Assembly (NCBI GenBank): GCA_963785125.1
Contig: CAWATU010000004.1
Coordinates: 1-64,000, forward strand
Origin: QHXN01 sp963785125
GTDB lineage: Bacteria; Acidobacteriota; Blastocatellia; Pyrinomonadales; Pyrinomonadaceae
Length of the DNA: 64,000 nucleotides
Reading direction: 5' to 3'
Below are positions 39,574-50,823 of the stretch, piece by piece. A program made the translations under genes and the position numbers. Below the pieces are notes generated by a model, which searched no databases, was not told where the DNA came from, and was given only the letters and a program-made list of their open reading frames with translations. The stretch's first letter is position 1; each line of letters opens with the position of its first letter.

Positions 39574-41013
39574 TCAGGTCTCTGCGGCGCCCGCGGCTGC
39601 CGCCTCCGACGCGGGACGCGGGTCGGCGCTCGGGCGTGCGCGGCCCCTCCGGGCGGAGGCGTGCGTGGCCAGCAGCACCGCGGAGACGCACGCGGCCAGT
39701 ACGGTCCACCAGAGGTATCTGAACTCCGAGGAGGGCGTGTAGAAGAAGTAGCCCAGCCCGTAGAGCAGCCCGCTCGAAGAGAGCACGAAGGCCGCGCGCG
39801 CCTCCTCGCTGGAGACCCCGAGCCGCAAAGAGACGTACGCGGCCGCCGCGCAGACCATGAGCCAGATGAAGCCGCGGAAGAACGGCGTGTTGCTGAAGAG
39901 AAAGAAGTAGGACGTGAGAGCGCGCGTGAGCGCGTTGAGGGGGCGGCGGAACTGCGGCGGGTTGTTCTTCCCCGTTGCCGGCAGGAAGGAGTGGACCACG
40001 GCCGTCCGCCCGATGCCCGTCAGGCAGGCGAAGACGCGTGCGCGGTGCCGGAGGTATGCGGCCGGATTCTCGCGGACGGCGCGCAGCCAGGCGTCGCGTA
40101 GCGAGGCGACCTCAACCGCGTCGCGCGAAATCTGCATCGGCGCGGAGTGGCCGTAGATGAGCGTGTTGACGCCACACGGCTCGAACCTCCCGGCGGCAGC
40201 CGCGGGCGAGAATGTCTCCTGGCGCGAGAGGTATTCGGGGTAATACGGCCGCCCGGTCACGGCTGAGATGGCCGTGAGGTCGAAGAGGAAGATCTGCTGG
40301 TGAGGGTAGACCGTATTGCCCTTGACGAGCAACCTGGTGGTGACGCTCACGGCCGCCGTCAGCAACGCGAAGTAGACGAGGCCCACCGCCACGGCCAAGA
40401 CCCGGCGGCGGCCCGGCCCCCGCGGCGCCGGCAGCACCCGGCACGCAATGACCCCGCTCCAGAGCGCCAGAGGCAGGACGGCCGGCGCCGCGTTGAGCCG
40501 CACGCCGTAGCCGTAGAACAGCAGCGGGACGGAGGCGAGCAGCAGCGCGCCGGAGAACTTCGCCCCACGCCCCTCCTTTCTGGCGGCGGCGTAGACGAGC
40601 GCCGAGGCGAGCAGCAGCGACGCGCCGAGCCCCACGTCCTTCCAGATCGTCGGCAGCGTGGCCCACACCTGCGGCAGCAGTCCGAAGCCGGCGAAGGCGA
40701 GACTCGCGAGTGGCGCCCGCGCCCGCGTCGCGCGCCAGAACATGGTCGCACCGCCCCAGAAGAGCAGGTTATGAAGAAGGAGCATCAGCCCCGGGCCTTC
40801 GACGACGCGGTCGAGCAAGCCCCACACCGCCGACATCAAGGGCGGGTGCACGTCGTAGAACCACCACCGATGCCCTTGGTCCCACTGGTCGAACGAGTCG
40901 TCCGACATCAGCCCCGGGTAGAACGCCGCCACAGTCAGCGCGAACCCCGCCGCGCACAGCACGTACCCGCCCCACCCCGTGAGCAGCCGCCAAGCTTTAC
41001 CGGAAAGGCTCAT
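39574..41013 (-). CDS. Polytopic membrane protein, GT-C/DUF6020-like
   Basis: 479 residues with about ten to twelve hydrophobic helices. The first loop SDDSFDQWDQGHRWWFYDVHPPLMSAVWG has acidic residues and His in the position expected for a GT-C glycosyltransferase catalytic loop. Other landmarks: WATLPTIWKDVGLGASLLLASALVYAA and YPHQQIFLFDLTAISAVTGRPYYP. I recall DUF6020 proteins with this layout; polyprenyl-linked sugar transfer is an inference. Separated from the mutase gene by 18 nt. Confidence 0.7.
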   Translation of the reverse strand: MSLSGKAWRLLTGWGGYVLCAAGFALTVAAFYPGLMSDDSFDQWDQGHRWWFYDVHPPLMSAVWGLLDRVVEGPGLMLLLHNLLFWGGATMFWRATRARAPLASLAFAGFGLLPQVWATLPTIWKDVGLGASLLLASALVYAAARKEGRGAKFSGALLLASVPLLFYGYGVRLNAAPAVLPLALWSGVIACRVLPAPRGPGRRRVLAVAVGLVYFALLTAAVSVTTRLLVKGNTVYPHQQIFLFDLTAISAVTGRPYYPEYLSRQETFSPAAAAGRFEPCGVNTLIYGHSAPMQISRDAVEVASLRDAWLRAVRENPAAYLRHRARVFACLTGIGRTAVVHSFLPATGKNNPPQFRRPLNALTRALTSYFFLFSNTPFFRGFIWLMVCAAAAYVSLRLGVSSEEARAAFVLSSSGLLYGLGYFFYTPSSEFRYLWWTVLAACVSAVLLATHASARRGRARPSADPRPASEAAAAGAAET

Positions 41014-41031
41014 AACCCTCTCGCTCTGCCC

Positions 41032-42660
<1,629 letters not shown>

Positions 42661-42951
42661 AAAGTCTCTTTTCTGACTCAGGCGGAAGATTTATCCGAAG
42701 CCTAGCACAGGCGCCCGGGGGCGGCAACGAACTGTTTCTGTCCACCCCGTTTAACGCCGGGTGTGCGCTAATGCTTCGCCAACTTGAACGGGCCGCAGGG
42801 TACAACTGAGAGCCGTGGCAGCGCGTCTGATGACTGTTGCAATGAACGCGCAATGCGGGTGCAACGGGCGAGCAAGGTTTCCGGGTACGGACAAGGGGTT
42901 CGGGCACTCCGGCGTCAAACAATCTTCCTAACAATTAAGGGATTTTTGCCG

Positions 42952-44079
42952 ATGAGAAAGACGCTTTTTTCTGTTCTCCCGCTACTCGTGTTTCTGGGGC
43001 CGAGTTACGCCGGGCTGTCCTCCTTCCTCGGGTTCTTCGCCGGCCCTTCGGCGACCCGCGTCGAGGCGAACCACCTCCGCAAGCCCTCTGCGAGCCCCGC
43101 GACCCTGCGCCTGCGCGGGCGCATCAACGAGGCGAAGCGCGAACTGAAGAAGCTCCCCGCCGATTCGCTCGATGAAGTGACGCTCGCCGTCGCCGCTCCC
43201 TCGGGCGACGTGCAGACGTTGCGCGCCTCGAAGGAAGAATTTTTGACGAAGGGCGGCGAGTTCACCGCCGTCTCCTCCGACGGCGAGCCGCTGAAGGTCT
43301 CGGTCGTCCGCCCGAACTACGTCAACACGGCCGTGCGTGTCCGTGACGCAAAGGGCCGCGAGCTTCAGCCGCTCGTCGTGCGCTACCCCGTAGAGAAGGG
43401 CGGGAAGCTGAAAGAGGTCGCCTACTACACCTCTGCGCACCCCGCGGTCGAGGGTCAGGAGGTCGTGCGCGCCGGCGGCGAGTACGTCCGTGAGCGCCTC
43501 GACGAGGCCGCGCGCAAGCTCGCCAAACTCGGCGAGCCCATCGACCCGGCGCTCATCGACGTGGCCGAGCGCCTCTGTCACGTCGAGCACACCGACCACA
43601 AGCGCTTTCTCTCCGAGGACTCGGCCGCGCTCTTCGACGAGATACGGATGCTCTACGCCCTGAACGCGGGCGACACGTACCGCTACTCGGTCAGCTCGGC
43701 GGGCGCGGGCGGGATGGTGCAGATGATTCCGCCGACCTACCAGGGCATCCGCGAGCAGCACCCGAAGGTCGCTCTCAAGGCCGACTTCGTCGAAGGCATG
43801 CGCGACCACGCGAACGCGACGCAGGCGATGCTGCTCTACATGCAGGACACTTGGGATTACCTGAAGAAGCAGGAGGAGGTCGCGGCGGCGCTCGAAGGGG
43901 GCCTGGCGACGCAGGAGGAACTGCTCGCGGCCGGCTACAACTCGAACCCGATGCGGCTCCCGAAGTATCTCGCGCAGGGCGGCTCGGCCTGGCGCGTGCT
44001 CATCCCCGAGGAGACGAAGATGTATCTCCGCATCTACGCCGCGGTCGAGGCCAACGTGGACTTCGACGGCCGCTCCTAA
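42952..44079 (+). CDS. Secreted lytic-transglycosylase-like protein
   Basis: 375 residues from ATG 42952, chosen because it begins a signal peptide (MRKTLFSVLPLLVFLGPSYA); the frame upstream has no such feature. The C-terminal half contains AERLCHVEHTDHKRFL and YSVSSAGAGGMVQMIPPTYQGI, resembling the catalytic Glu and S-x-x-G-x-M-Q-x-x-P motif of SLT-type lytic transglycosylases. The Glu in HVEH is the candidate catalytic acid. The N-terminal 170 residues are unassigned. It probably cleaves peptidoglycan in the periplasm, though a divergent or inactive member is possible. Confidence 0.65.
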   Translation: MRKTLFSVLPLLVFLGPSYAGLSSFLGFFAGPSATRVEANHLRKPSASPATLRLRGRINEAKRELKKLPADSLDEVTLAVAAPSGDVQTLRASKEEFLTKGGEFTAVSSDGEPLKVSVVRPNYVNTAVRVRDAKGRELQPLVVRYPVEKGGKLKEVAYYTSAHPAVEGQEVVRAGGEYVRERLDEAARKLAKLGEPIDPALIDVAERLCHVEHTDHKRFLSEDSAALFDEIRMLYALNAGDTYRYSVSSAGAGGMVQMIPPTYQGIREQHPKVALKADFVEGMRDHANATQAMLLYMQDTWDYLKKQEEVAAALEGGLATQEELLAAGYNSNPMRLPKYLAQGGSAWRVLIPEETKMYLRIYAAVEANVDFDGRS

Positions 44080-44106
44080 AGCGGTTTTCGACAAACTCTC
44101 GCACAG

Positions 44107-44145
44107 GCGGCGGGCGCGCGCGGTTGACCTGCGCGCGCCCGCCGC
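44107..44145 (+). terminator. GC-rich hairpin after the SLT-like gene
   Basis: Perfect 15-bp arms GCGGCGGGCGCGCGC (44107-44121) and 44131-44145 with a 9-nt loop, 27 nt after the stop. No T-run follows. Confidence 0.7.
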
Positions 44146-44200
44146 GTAGCATCTCCAGTCAGAGAGTTATCCCCTAAAATTCGTTCGACGCGAGAAGCAT

Positions 44201-44473
44201 TTGGAAATCAACGACGAGGCGAAGGAGATTGTGCAGGAGCTGGGCGCGGCCATCAACTCCGCGGTCGAGAACTCTTCGGAGGTGGCCGCCGCCATCGAGC
44301 GTCTGCGCGAGGCCGGCTACGAGATGGAGCTGACGCTCCGGCTGGAGATCGGCCTGCGCGAGTACGAGGCCGAGCCCGACGAGGAAGGCGAAGACTCGGC
44401 CCGACTCGAACTCACCGACGAAGACCGTCGCACGCTCCGCAGCATGAAGATACGCTTCGACGATGCCGAATGA
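44201..44473 (+). CDS. Small acidic conserved protein
   Basis: 90 residues. The start is TTG at 44201, five bases after GAGAAG; no ATG gives a comparable product. The peptide begins EINDEAKEIVQELGAAINSAVENS, continues EVAAAIERLREAGYEMELTLRLEIGL, and ends in a strongly acidic region and LRSMKIRFDDAE. It looks like a two-helix plus strand protein with no known motif. Followed by a terminator hairpin (44503-44533), so it is a single-gene unit. Unknown function. Confidence 0.72.
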   Translation: MEINDEAKEIVQELGAAINSAVENSSEVAAAIERLREAGYEMELTLRLEIGLREYEAEPDEEGEDSARLELTDEDRRTLRSMKIRFDDAE

Positions 44474-44502
44474 GGCGCGCGCCGCGGACGTGAAAAAGAA
44501 GC

Positions 44503-44533
44503 AGGGTGAGACGCCGTCGAAGCGTCTCACCCT
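44503..44533 (+). terminator. Rho-independent terminator
   Basis: Perfect 12-bp arms AGGGTGAGACGC (44503-44514) and 44522-44533 with a 7-nt loop, followed by TTCTCTTTGT. Separates the small acidic gene from atpD. Confidence 0.8.
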
Positions 44534-44674
44534 TTCTCTTTGTCCGCGCAGGTTAATCCGGCGCGCGGCGCTCCCGCTTTGCCTCAAAGGGGCGCGTGTG
44601 CTAACCTTTCGCCTTAAATTTACTGAGATTTTCTCGCCTTATAGCTTTGCCGAAGAGGAGCATTAACTAAAGGT

Positions 44675-46201
<1,527 letters not shown>

Positions 46202-46213
46202 CGCTGAATGGAA

Positions 46214-46260
46214 GGATTGGTTCAGCGGTTCATTGAATCAATGAACCGCTGAACCAATCC
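46214..46260. repeat. Intergenic palindrome F (47 bp) between atpD and atpC
   Basis: 23-bp arms 46214-46236 and 46238-46260 are perfect reverse complements around a single base. The arm contains 8-bp near-repeats GGTTCAGC/GGTTCATT. It begins 12 bp after the atpD stop and ends 41 bp before atpC. Confidence 0.95.
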
Positions 46261-46301
46261 CTAAGTTCGTCGTTCAGAGTTCCTACTTCATACTTTTAAT
46301 C

Positions 46302-46712
46302 ATGGCCCTTCAACTAGACGTTATCACGCCGGAGCGGCGCCTGCTGTCGGAGCAGGCGGACTCGGTGACCGTGCCCGGCCTCGGCGGCGAGCTGGGGATT
46401 CTGCCCGGCCACACGCCGCTCATCTCGGCGCTCCAGACGGGTGTGCTCTCCTACACGCAAGGGCCGACGACGCGCCGGCTCCTCGTCTCGGGCGGCTTCG
46501 TCGAGGTCAACAACGACCGCGTCTCCGTCCTCGCAGACCTCGCAGAGTTTCCCGAAGAGGTGGACGCCGCACGCGCGCGCGCCGAGCGCGAAGAGGCCGA
46601 GCGCCTCCTCGGCGGCTTCTCGGGTACGCCCGAAGAACTCGCCGACGTTCGCGCACGCCTCGACCGCGCCAGCACGCGCCTCCAACTCACCACGGGCGAC
46701 TCGGCGCGCTAA
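46302..46712 (+). CDS. atpC: F1F0 ATP synthase subunit epsilon
   Basis: 136 residues. MALQLDVITPERRLLSEQADSVTVPG begins the beta-sandwich domain, with GELGILPGHTPLISALQTGVL typical of epsilon, followed by the C-terminal helical pair (ERLLGGFSGTPEELADVRARLDRASTRLQL). Epsilon connects the rotor to the catalytic head and can inhibit ATP hydrolysis. It follows atpD, separated by palindrome F, which may tune the ratio of the two subunits (three beta to one epsilon). Terminated by the hairpin at 46732-46766. Confidence 0.93.
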   Translation: MALQLDVITPERRLLSEQADSVTVPGLGGELGILPGHTPLISALQTGVLSYTQGPTTRRLLVSGGFVEVNNDRVSVLADLAEFPEEVDAARARAEREEAERLLGGFSGTPEELADVRARLDRASTRLQLTTGDSAR

Positions 46713-46731
46713 AAATCTCGACAGCCAAACC

Positions 46732-46766
46732 GGGCGCGTCCGACCTTTTAACGGTCGGACGCGCCC
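46732..46766 (+). terminator. Terminator after atpC
   Basis: Perfect 14-bp arms GGGCGCGTCCGACC (46732-46745) and 46753-46766 with a 7-nt loop, then ACCTCTTTTG. Ends the atpD-atpC transcript. Confidence 0.82.
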
Positions 46767-46900
46767 ACCTCTTTTGAATCGAACAGCCGAAAATTTCTTA
46801 TCCTTTTAGCGTTTCATGCTTGAAACATTTGCCCGCTCGTGGCATAATGGCGACCTCAAACGTTGACCGCGGACGGGACAGGCAAGGGGGTTTTTAACGG

Positions 46901-47947
46901 ATGTCACAGGCGGCGCCGGAGGCGCTTAAAAACGTTGTCGAGATGCCGCGCGAGGTCTCGGGCGCGGCCACGCAGGACGACCAGTTGGTCGAGTCTTCCC
47001 TGCGCCCGCGCAGCCTCGAAGAGTACGTCGGGCAGCCGAAGATCACGACCAACCTCAAGATATTCCTCCGCGCGGCGAAGGCGCGGCGCGAGGCGCTCGA
47101 CCACGTCCTCTTCTTCGGCCCGCCGGGTCTGGGCAAGACGACGCTCTCGCAGATCATCGCATCGGAGATGGACGCCCCGCTCAAGTCGGTGAGCGCGCCC
47201 GCCATCGAGCGCGGCGGCGACCTCGCGGCGGTGCTCACGAACCTGCAAGAGGGCGAAGTCCTCTTCATCGACGAGATACACCGCCTCAAGCCTCAGATCG
47301 AAGAGGTCTTGTATCCGGCGATGGAGGACTACCAGCTCGACATCATGATCGGGCAGGGCACGGCTGCGCGCTCGATTAAGTTAGACCTGCCGAAGTTCAC
47401 GCTCGTCGGCGCGACGACGCGCGCGGGGCTCATCACGGCTCCTTTGCGCGGACGCTTCGGCATCGTCTTCCACTTGGACTTCTACTCGCAGAAGGATTTG
47501 GAGATCATCGTCCACCGCTCGGCGGAAATTCTCGGCGTGGAGATGGAGGCGTCGGGCGCGAGTGAGATTGCGCGGCGCGCGCGCGGGACACCGCGCATCG
47601 CGAACAGGTTGCTGCGGCGCGTGCGCGACTACGCCGAGGTCGAGTACGACGGGCGGGTGACGCGCGAGGTGGCGCGGCGCGCGCTGGATGAGATGGAGGT
47701 CGATAAGTTCGGGCTGGACGAGATCGACCGGAAGGTCTTGACGACCATCATCGAGAAGTTCGACGGCGGCCCCGTCGGCGTCGGCACCATCTCGGCCTCC
47801 ATCAGCGAGGAGCGCGAGTCGATTGAGGAGATCATCGAGCCGTATCTCATCCAGATCGGCTTCCTCAACCGTACACCGCGCGGGCGCGTCTGCACCCCTG
47901 CCGCCTACAGGCACATGGGGTTCACGCCGCCGAAGAAGAAGGATTGA
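46901..47947 (+). CDS. ruvB: Holliday junction branch migration ATPase RuvB
   Basis: 348 residues. VGQPKITTNLKIFLRAAKARREALDHVL, Walker A GPPGLGKTT, Walker B LFIDEIHRL, sensor 1 GATTRAG, the arginine finger region LRGRFGI, and the C-terminal winged helix (NRTPRGRVCTPAAYRHMG). Forms hexameric rings on DNA and drives branch migration with RuvA; ruvA/ruvC are not adjacent. Start ATG at 46901 behind AAGGGGG. Convergent with the following POTRA gene. Confidence 0.97.
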   Translation: MSQAAPEALKNVVEMPREVSGAATQDDQLVESSLRPRSLEEYVGQPKITTNLKIFLRAAKARREALDHVLFFGPPGLGKTTLSQIIASEMDAPLKSVSAPAIERGGDLAAVLTNLQEGEVLFIDEIHRLKPQIEEVLYPAMEDYQLDIMIGQGTAARSIKLDLPKFTLVGATTRAGLITAPLRGRFGIVFHLDFYSQKDLEIIVHRSAEILGVEMEASGASEIARRARGTPRIANRLLRRVRDYAEVEYDGRVTREVARRALDEMEVDKFGLDEIDRKVLTTIIEKFDGGPVGVGTISASISEERESIEEIIEPYLIQIGFLNRTPRGRVCTPAAYRHMGFTPPKKKD

Positions 47948-48036
47948 GTTTCGGCCTTTAACGAGGTCGAAAGTAGCCGGGCGGGCGCGCGTTGCAGGAT
48001 CGGGAGCCTCTGACGCCGCCCGCCCCGGTGTATCTG

Positions 48037-49395
48037 TTACTGGGGTTTCGCCATCGGCAGGGTGGTGTCACGCTTGATGTCGAGGGTGACGTGGACGAGG
48101 TGCTTGTCGTGGTCGGGCCGGGCCTGGCTGACGACCTTGAGCGCGGGCAGAGGGTTGCCGGAGCGAGCGGCGTCGCGCTGGAACTCGGTCACGCTCTTCC
48201 TGACGAACTCCTCGATGTAGCCCTCGTCGTAGACCTCCTTGTGCAGCAGACGCCAGCGGCCGCGCAGGTTGTTCGTCGCCACCTCGTCGAGCAGCCCCGT
48301 GATGTAGAGGTCGCCCATGTGGTACTGCGGCCCCTCTGTGACGCGGAAGCGGTACGCGACGCTGCGCGCCGTGTCGTCGAATTCCGTCTCGGCGCGGACG
48401 CGCGCGGCGATGTAGCCCTTGCGGCCGAAAGCCTTGCGCACGTTTGCGAGCCCCTTCGCGATCTTGACGGCGTTGGCGACCTCGCGGTTCTTCATCCCCA
48501 GCGCGGCGTCCAACTCCTGCGCGGTCAACCCCTCGGCTCCCTCCCAAGTGGCCTTGTCCCAGACGTAGATTGAGCCCTCGTCCACGGTCATCGAGACCGT
48601 CAGGCCCTTGCACTCGGGGCTCATCTCGGGCACGACCTTCGGCGGGCTGAAGGAGGCGCGCAGGTAGCCGCGCTCGTAGTAGAGCGGCAGCAGGTTGCTC
48701 TCGACGAAGCCGCCCACGTAGGCGCGCGAGTAGTCGTTGTCGAAGATGCCGCCCGACTTCGTCACCAACTGCTCTGCGGACACGGCGCGCGCGCCCGCGT
48801 ACGTGATCTTGCAGACGTGCAGCCCCGGCCCCTTCACGCTGAAGAGGTGTTCGACCTTCTTAGTCAGAGGGTCTTCCGAGAGGTCATACTGGACTGTGCC
48901 CTCGATCTTGCGCTCGGCGAGCAGCTCGGTGAGTGCCTGCTTTATCTGCTCGGTGATGCCGCCGGACTCGGGCGCGGTGCCGTCGAAGACCGGGAGCTTG
49001 CGGCGGACGGCCGCGTTCAGCTCATCGTCGGTGAACCAGACGAAGTTGTCGAACGCGACGGGCATCGTCCACTTCCGCTCGACGACTTCGAAGGTGAGGA
49101 GCGCCTTGTCGGTCGTCCCCTTAATCTTATAGCTGAGATTGGTGAAGAGGCCGGACTCCAGCAAGCGGTTGGCGGCCGCCTCCACGTCGTCGATGCTGAC
49201 GGTCTGGCCGACCGCGAGGGCGCTCTTCTCAAGCGCCTCTGGCTCCTTGACGCGTTCGAGCCCCTTGAACTCTATCTTGTCGAGCTTGAGCGACTGCTGG
49301 GGCTGTTGCGCGCGCGCGGCCGGCGCGAGCACGAGGAGGCACGCGGCGAAGAGCGCGACGGTCAACTTCACACGATGAGGCACAGACAGGGGCAC
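48037..49395 (-). CDS. Exported POTRA-domain protein, BamA/TamA-like without a barrel
   Basis: 452 residues with a signal peptide (VKLTVALFAACLLVLAPAARAQQ) and tandem POTRA-type folds: KLDKIEFKGLERVKEPEALEKSA, then DDELNAAVRRKLP, KITYAGARAVSAEQLVTK, and GPQYHMGDLYITGL. POTRA domains bind unfolded outer-membrane proteins. The C-terminal beta-barrel of BamA-type proteins is absent; the protein ends at VTLDIKRDTTLPMAKPQ. It is probably a periplasmic protein or part of a split BAM-like assembly factor. No frameshift explains the missing barrel. Confidence 0.78.
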   Translation of the reverse strand: MPLSVPHRVKLTVALFAACLLVLAPAARAQQPQQSLKLDKIEFKGLERVKEPEALEKSALAVGQTVSIDDVEAAANRLLESGLFTNLSYKIKGTTDKALLTFEVVERKWTMPVAFDNFVWFTDDELNAAVRRKLPVFDGTAPESGGITEQIKQALTELLAERKIEGTVQYDLSEDPLTKKVEHLFSVKGPGLHVCKITYAGARAVSAEQLVTKSGGIFDNDYSRAYVGGFVESNLLPLYYERGYLRASFSPPKVVPEMSPECKGLTVSMTVDEGSIYVWDKATWEGAEGLTAQELDAALGMKNREVANAVKIAKGLANVRKAFGRKGYIAARVRAETEFDDTARSVAYRFRVTEGPQYHMGDLYITGLLDEVATNNLRGRWRLLHKEVYDEGYIEEFVRKSVTEFQRDAARSGNPLPALKVVSQARPDHDKHLVHVTLDIKRDTTLPMAKPQ

Positions 49396-49478
49396 GAGGT
49401 TTCTCCGTTTGCCGTTCGGGTTTATCGCTGGGGAGCGCGAGTATTTTAACAGCCCCGCGCGGCAGACCGAAATGAGGG

Positions 49479-49545
49479 ATTAACCACAGAGAGACAGAGG
49501 CACAGCTAAGGGTTTTAGCTGTGCCTCTGTCTCTCTGTGGTTAAT
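49479..49545. repeat. Intergenic palindrome G
   Basis: 29-bp perfect arms 49479-49507 and 49517-49545 with 9-nt loop, built from ACAGAGAG/ACAGAGGC words. It lies between the divergent-side start of the POTRA gene and the pdxJ stop (49551), i.e. just after pdxJ. The ACCACAGAGAGACAGAGGCA word is common in many bacterial genomes from memory. Confidence 0.95.
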
Positions 49546-49550
49546 TACCT

Positions 49551-50306
49551 TTAAGACTTCGCTTCCCTGATGCGCGCGCGCATCTCGCGGACGGCGTCGG
49601 CGAGACCGTGGAGGACGGCGCGGGAGACGACGTTGTGGCCGATGTTGAACTCGGTGATCTCGGGGATGGCGGCGACCTCTCCGACGTTGCGGTAGGTGAG
49701 GCCGTGGCCGGCGGCGACGTGCAGGCCGTACTGCGCGGCGAGCAGGGCCGCCTCGCGCAGGCGCTGCAACTCGGCCGCGGCGCGCGCGCGCCCCTCGGAG
49801 TGGACGGCGCGTGCGCCGAGCGTGGACTCGGCGTAGACGGCCGTGCAGAGTTCGACCTGCTGCGCGCCGGCCCTGTGCGCGGCCTCGATCTGGCGCGCGT
49901 CGGGGTCGATGAAGAGGCTGACGAAGATGCCGCCCTCGCGCAGTTTATCTACGGTCGTGCGCACGGTATCGAAGTTGGCAACGGCGTCTAAGCCGCCCTC
50001 GGTCGTAATCTCGCCCGGCGTCTCGGCGACGAGCGAGACGGCGTCGGGGCGCGCGTTCACCGCTATGCCGATCATCTCCTCGGTGGCGGCCATCTCCACA
50101 TTCAGATAGGTCGAGACGACGCGCCTGAGCGTGTAGAGGTCTTCGTCCTGTATGTGTCGGCGGTCGCCGCGCAGGTGGATGGTGATGCCGTCGGCCCCTG
50201 CGTCCTCGCAGATGAGCGCGGCCGCCGCCAGGCTCGGCTCCGGCGCGCGCCGCGCCTGCCGCACGGTCGCTACGTGGTCGATGTTGACGTTGAGTCTCGC
50301 AGTCAT
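49551..50306 (-). CDS. pdxJ: Pyridoxine 5'-phosphate synthase
   Basis: 251 residues. LNVNIDHVATVRQARRAPEPSLAAAA is the PdxJ N-terminus; GADGITIHLRGDRRHIQDED carries the catalytic residues; VSLFIDPDARQIEAAHRAGAQQVELCT and GLHVAAGHGLTYRNV follow, ending with FNIGHNVVSRAVLHGL. It condenses 1-deoxyxylulose 5-phosphate with 3-amino-2-oxopropyl phosphate to pyridoxine 5'-phosphate. Its ATG overlaps the stop of the upstream antitoxin-like gene by 4 nt (ATGA), so it is translationally coupled to a toxin-antitoxin unit, an unusual neighbour for this enzyme. Confidence 0.96.
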   Translation of the reverse strand: MTARLNVNIDHVATVRQARRAPEPSLAAAALICEDAGADGITIHLRGDRRHIQDEDLYTLRRVVSTYLNVEMAATEEMIGIAVNARPDAVSLVAETPGEITTEGGLDAVANFDTVRTTVDKLREGGIFVSLFIDPDARQIEAAHRAGAQQVELCTAVYAESTLGARAVHSEGRARAAAELQRLREAALLAAQYGLHVAAGHGLTYRNVGEVAAIPEITEFNIGHNVVSRAVLHGLADAVREMRARIREAKS

Positions 50307-50515
50307 AGCCTTTGCGCCACATTCATAAGAAGGCGCAGCGCCTCGTTGACGGCCTTCGCGTCTGGAAACGCCGCCGCCACATCGGAGTCGAGCAAAACCA
50401 GATTCGTTCCCTCACGGTAACGCTCGACATATTTGCCGCGCACCCTGCCCTTCAACTGCGAAAAATCATACTCAGGCCGCATGTCGTCTTGCTGTGCGGC
50501 TTCAACTTTCTTCAT
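50303..50515 (-). CDS. BrnA-type antitoxin-like protein
   Basis: 70 residues from MKKVEAAQQDDMRPEYDFSQLKG; a longer frame begins inside the toxin gene and is less likely. The core DFSQLKGRVRGKYVERYREGTNLVLLDSDVAAAFPDAKAVNEALRLL matches antitoxins paired with BrnT toxins: an N-terminal basic strand region and C-terminal dimerisation helix. It overlaps the toxin gene by 14 nt and pdxJ by 4 nt. It should bind and neutralise the toxin and may repress the operon, and hence pdxJ. Confidence 0.8.
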   Translation of the reverse strand: MKKVEAAQQDDMRPEYDFSQLKGRVRGKYVERYREGTNLVLLDSDVAAAFPDAKAVNEALRLLMNVAQRL

Positions 50516-50774
50516 AAGACTTTCTCTCCCCGGAGGTCGGCTCCCGGGCGCTGATGATACGGACGACCAAGCCATCATCCGTATGCGCCACGACTAACAT
50601 TCTACCCCGGTCTGAGGTGCCAATGATAAGGAAACGTCGCTCGTCTACGGAGTGGTCGGGGTCGTCGAAGGTGTCGGAAAGAGGGTCACCGAACACGGTG
50701 GCGGCCTCCTCGAAAGAGACGCCGTGCTTGGCAAGGTTCGTGACGCCTTTCTTCTCATCCCACTCGAAACGCAT
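50502..50774 (-). CDS. BrnT family toxin
   Basis: 90 residues from MRFEWDEKKGVTNLAKHGVSFEEAATVFGDPLSDTFDDPDH, the BrnT signature (W-D-E-x-K-x3-N-x2-K-H-G-V-x-F). The rest, RFLIIGTSDRGRMLVVAHTDDGLVVRIISAREPTSGERKSYEE, includes the conserved R-I-I-S-A-R end. BrnT folds like RelE and cleaves RNA to arrest growth under stress. The start is the Met directly before RFEW; an upstream in-frame Met adds 13 residues with no family similarity. Paired with the antitoxin-like gene that overlaps it. Confidence 0.9.
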   Translation of the reverse strand: MRFEWDEKKGVTNLAKHGVSFEEAATVFGDPLSDTFDDPDHSVDERRFLIIGTSDRGRMLVVAHTDDGLVVRIISAREPTSGERKSYEES

Positions 50775-50823
50775 GTGAGGAATATAGTTGCTTTCCGTTT
50801 GGCTGCCCAGCACTCGTCGCCGC

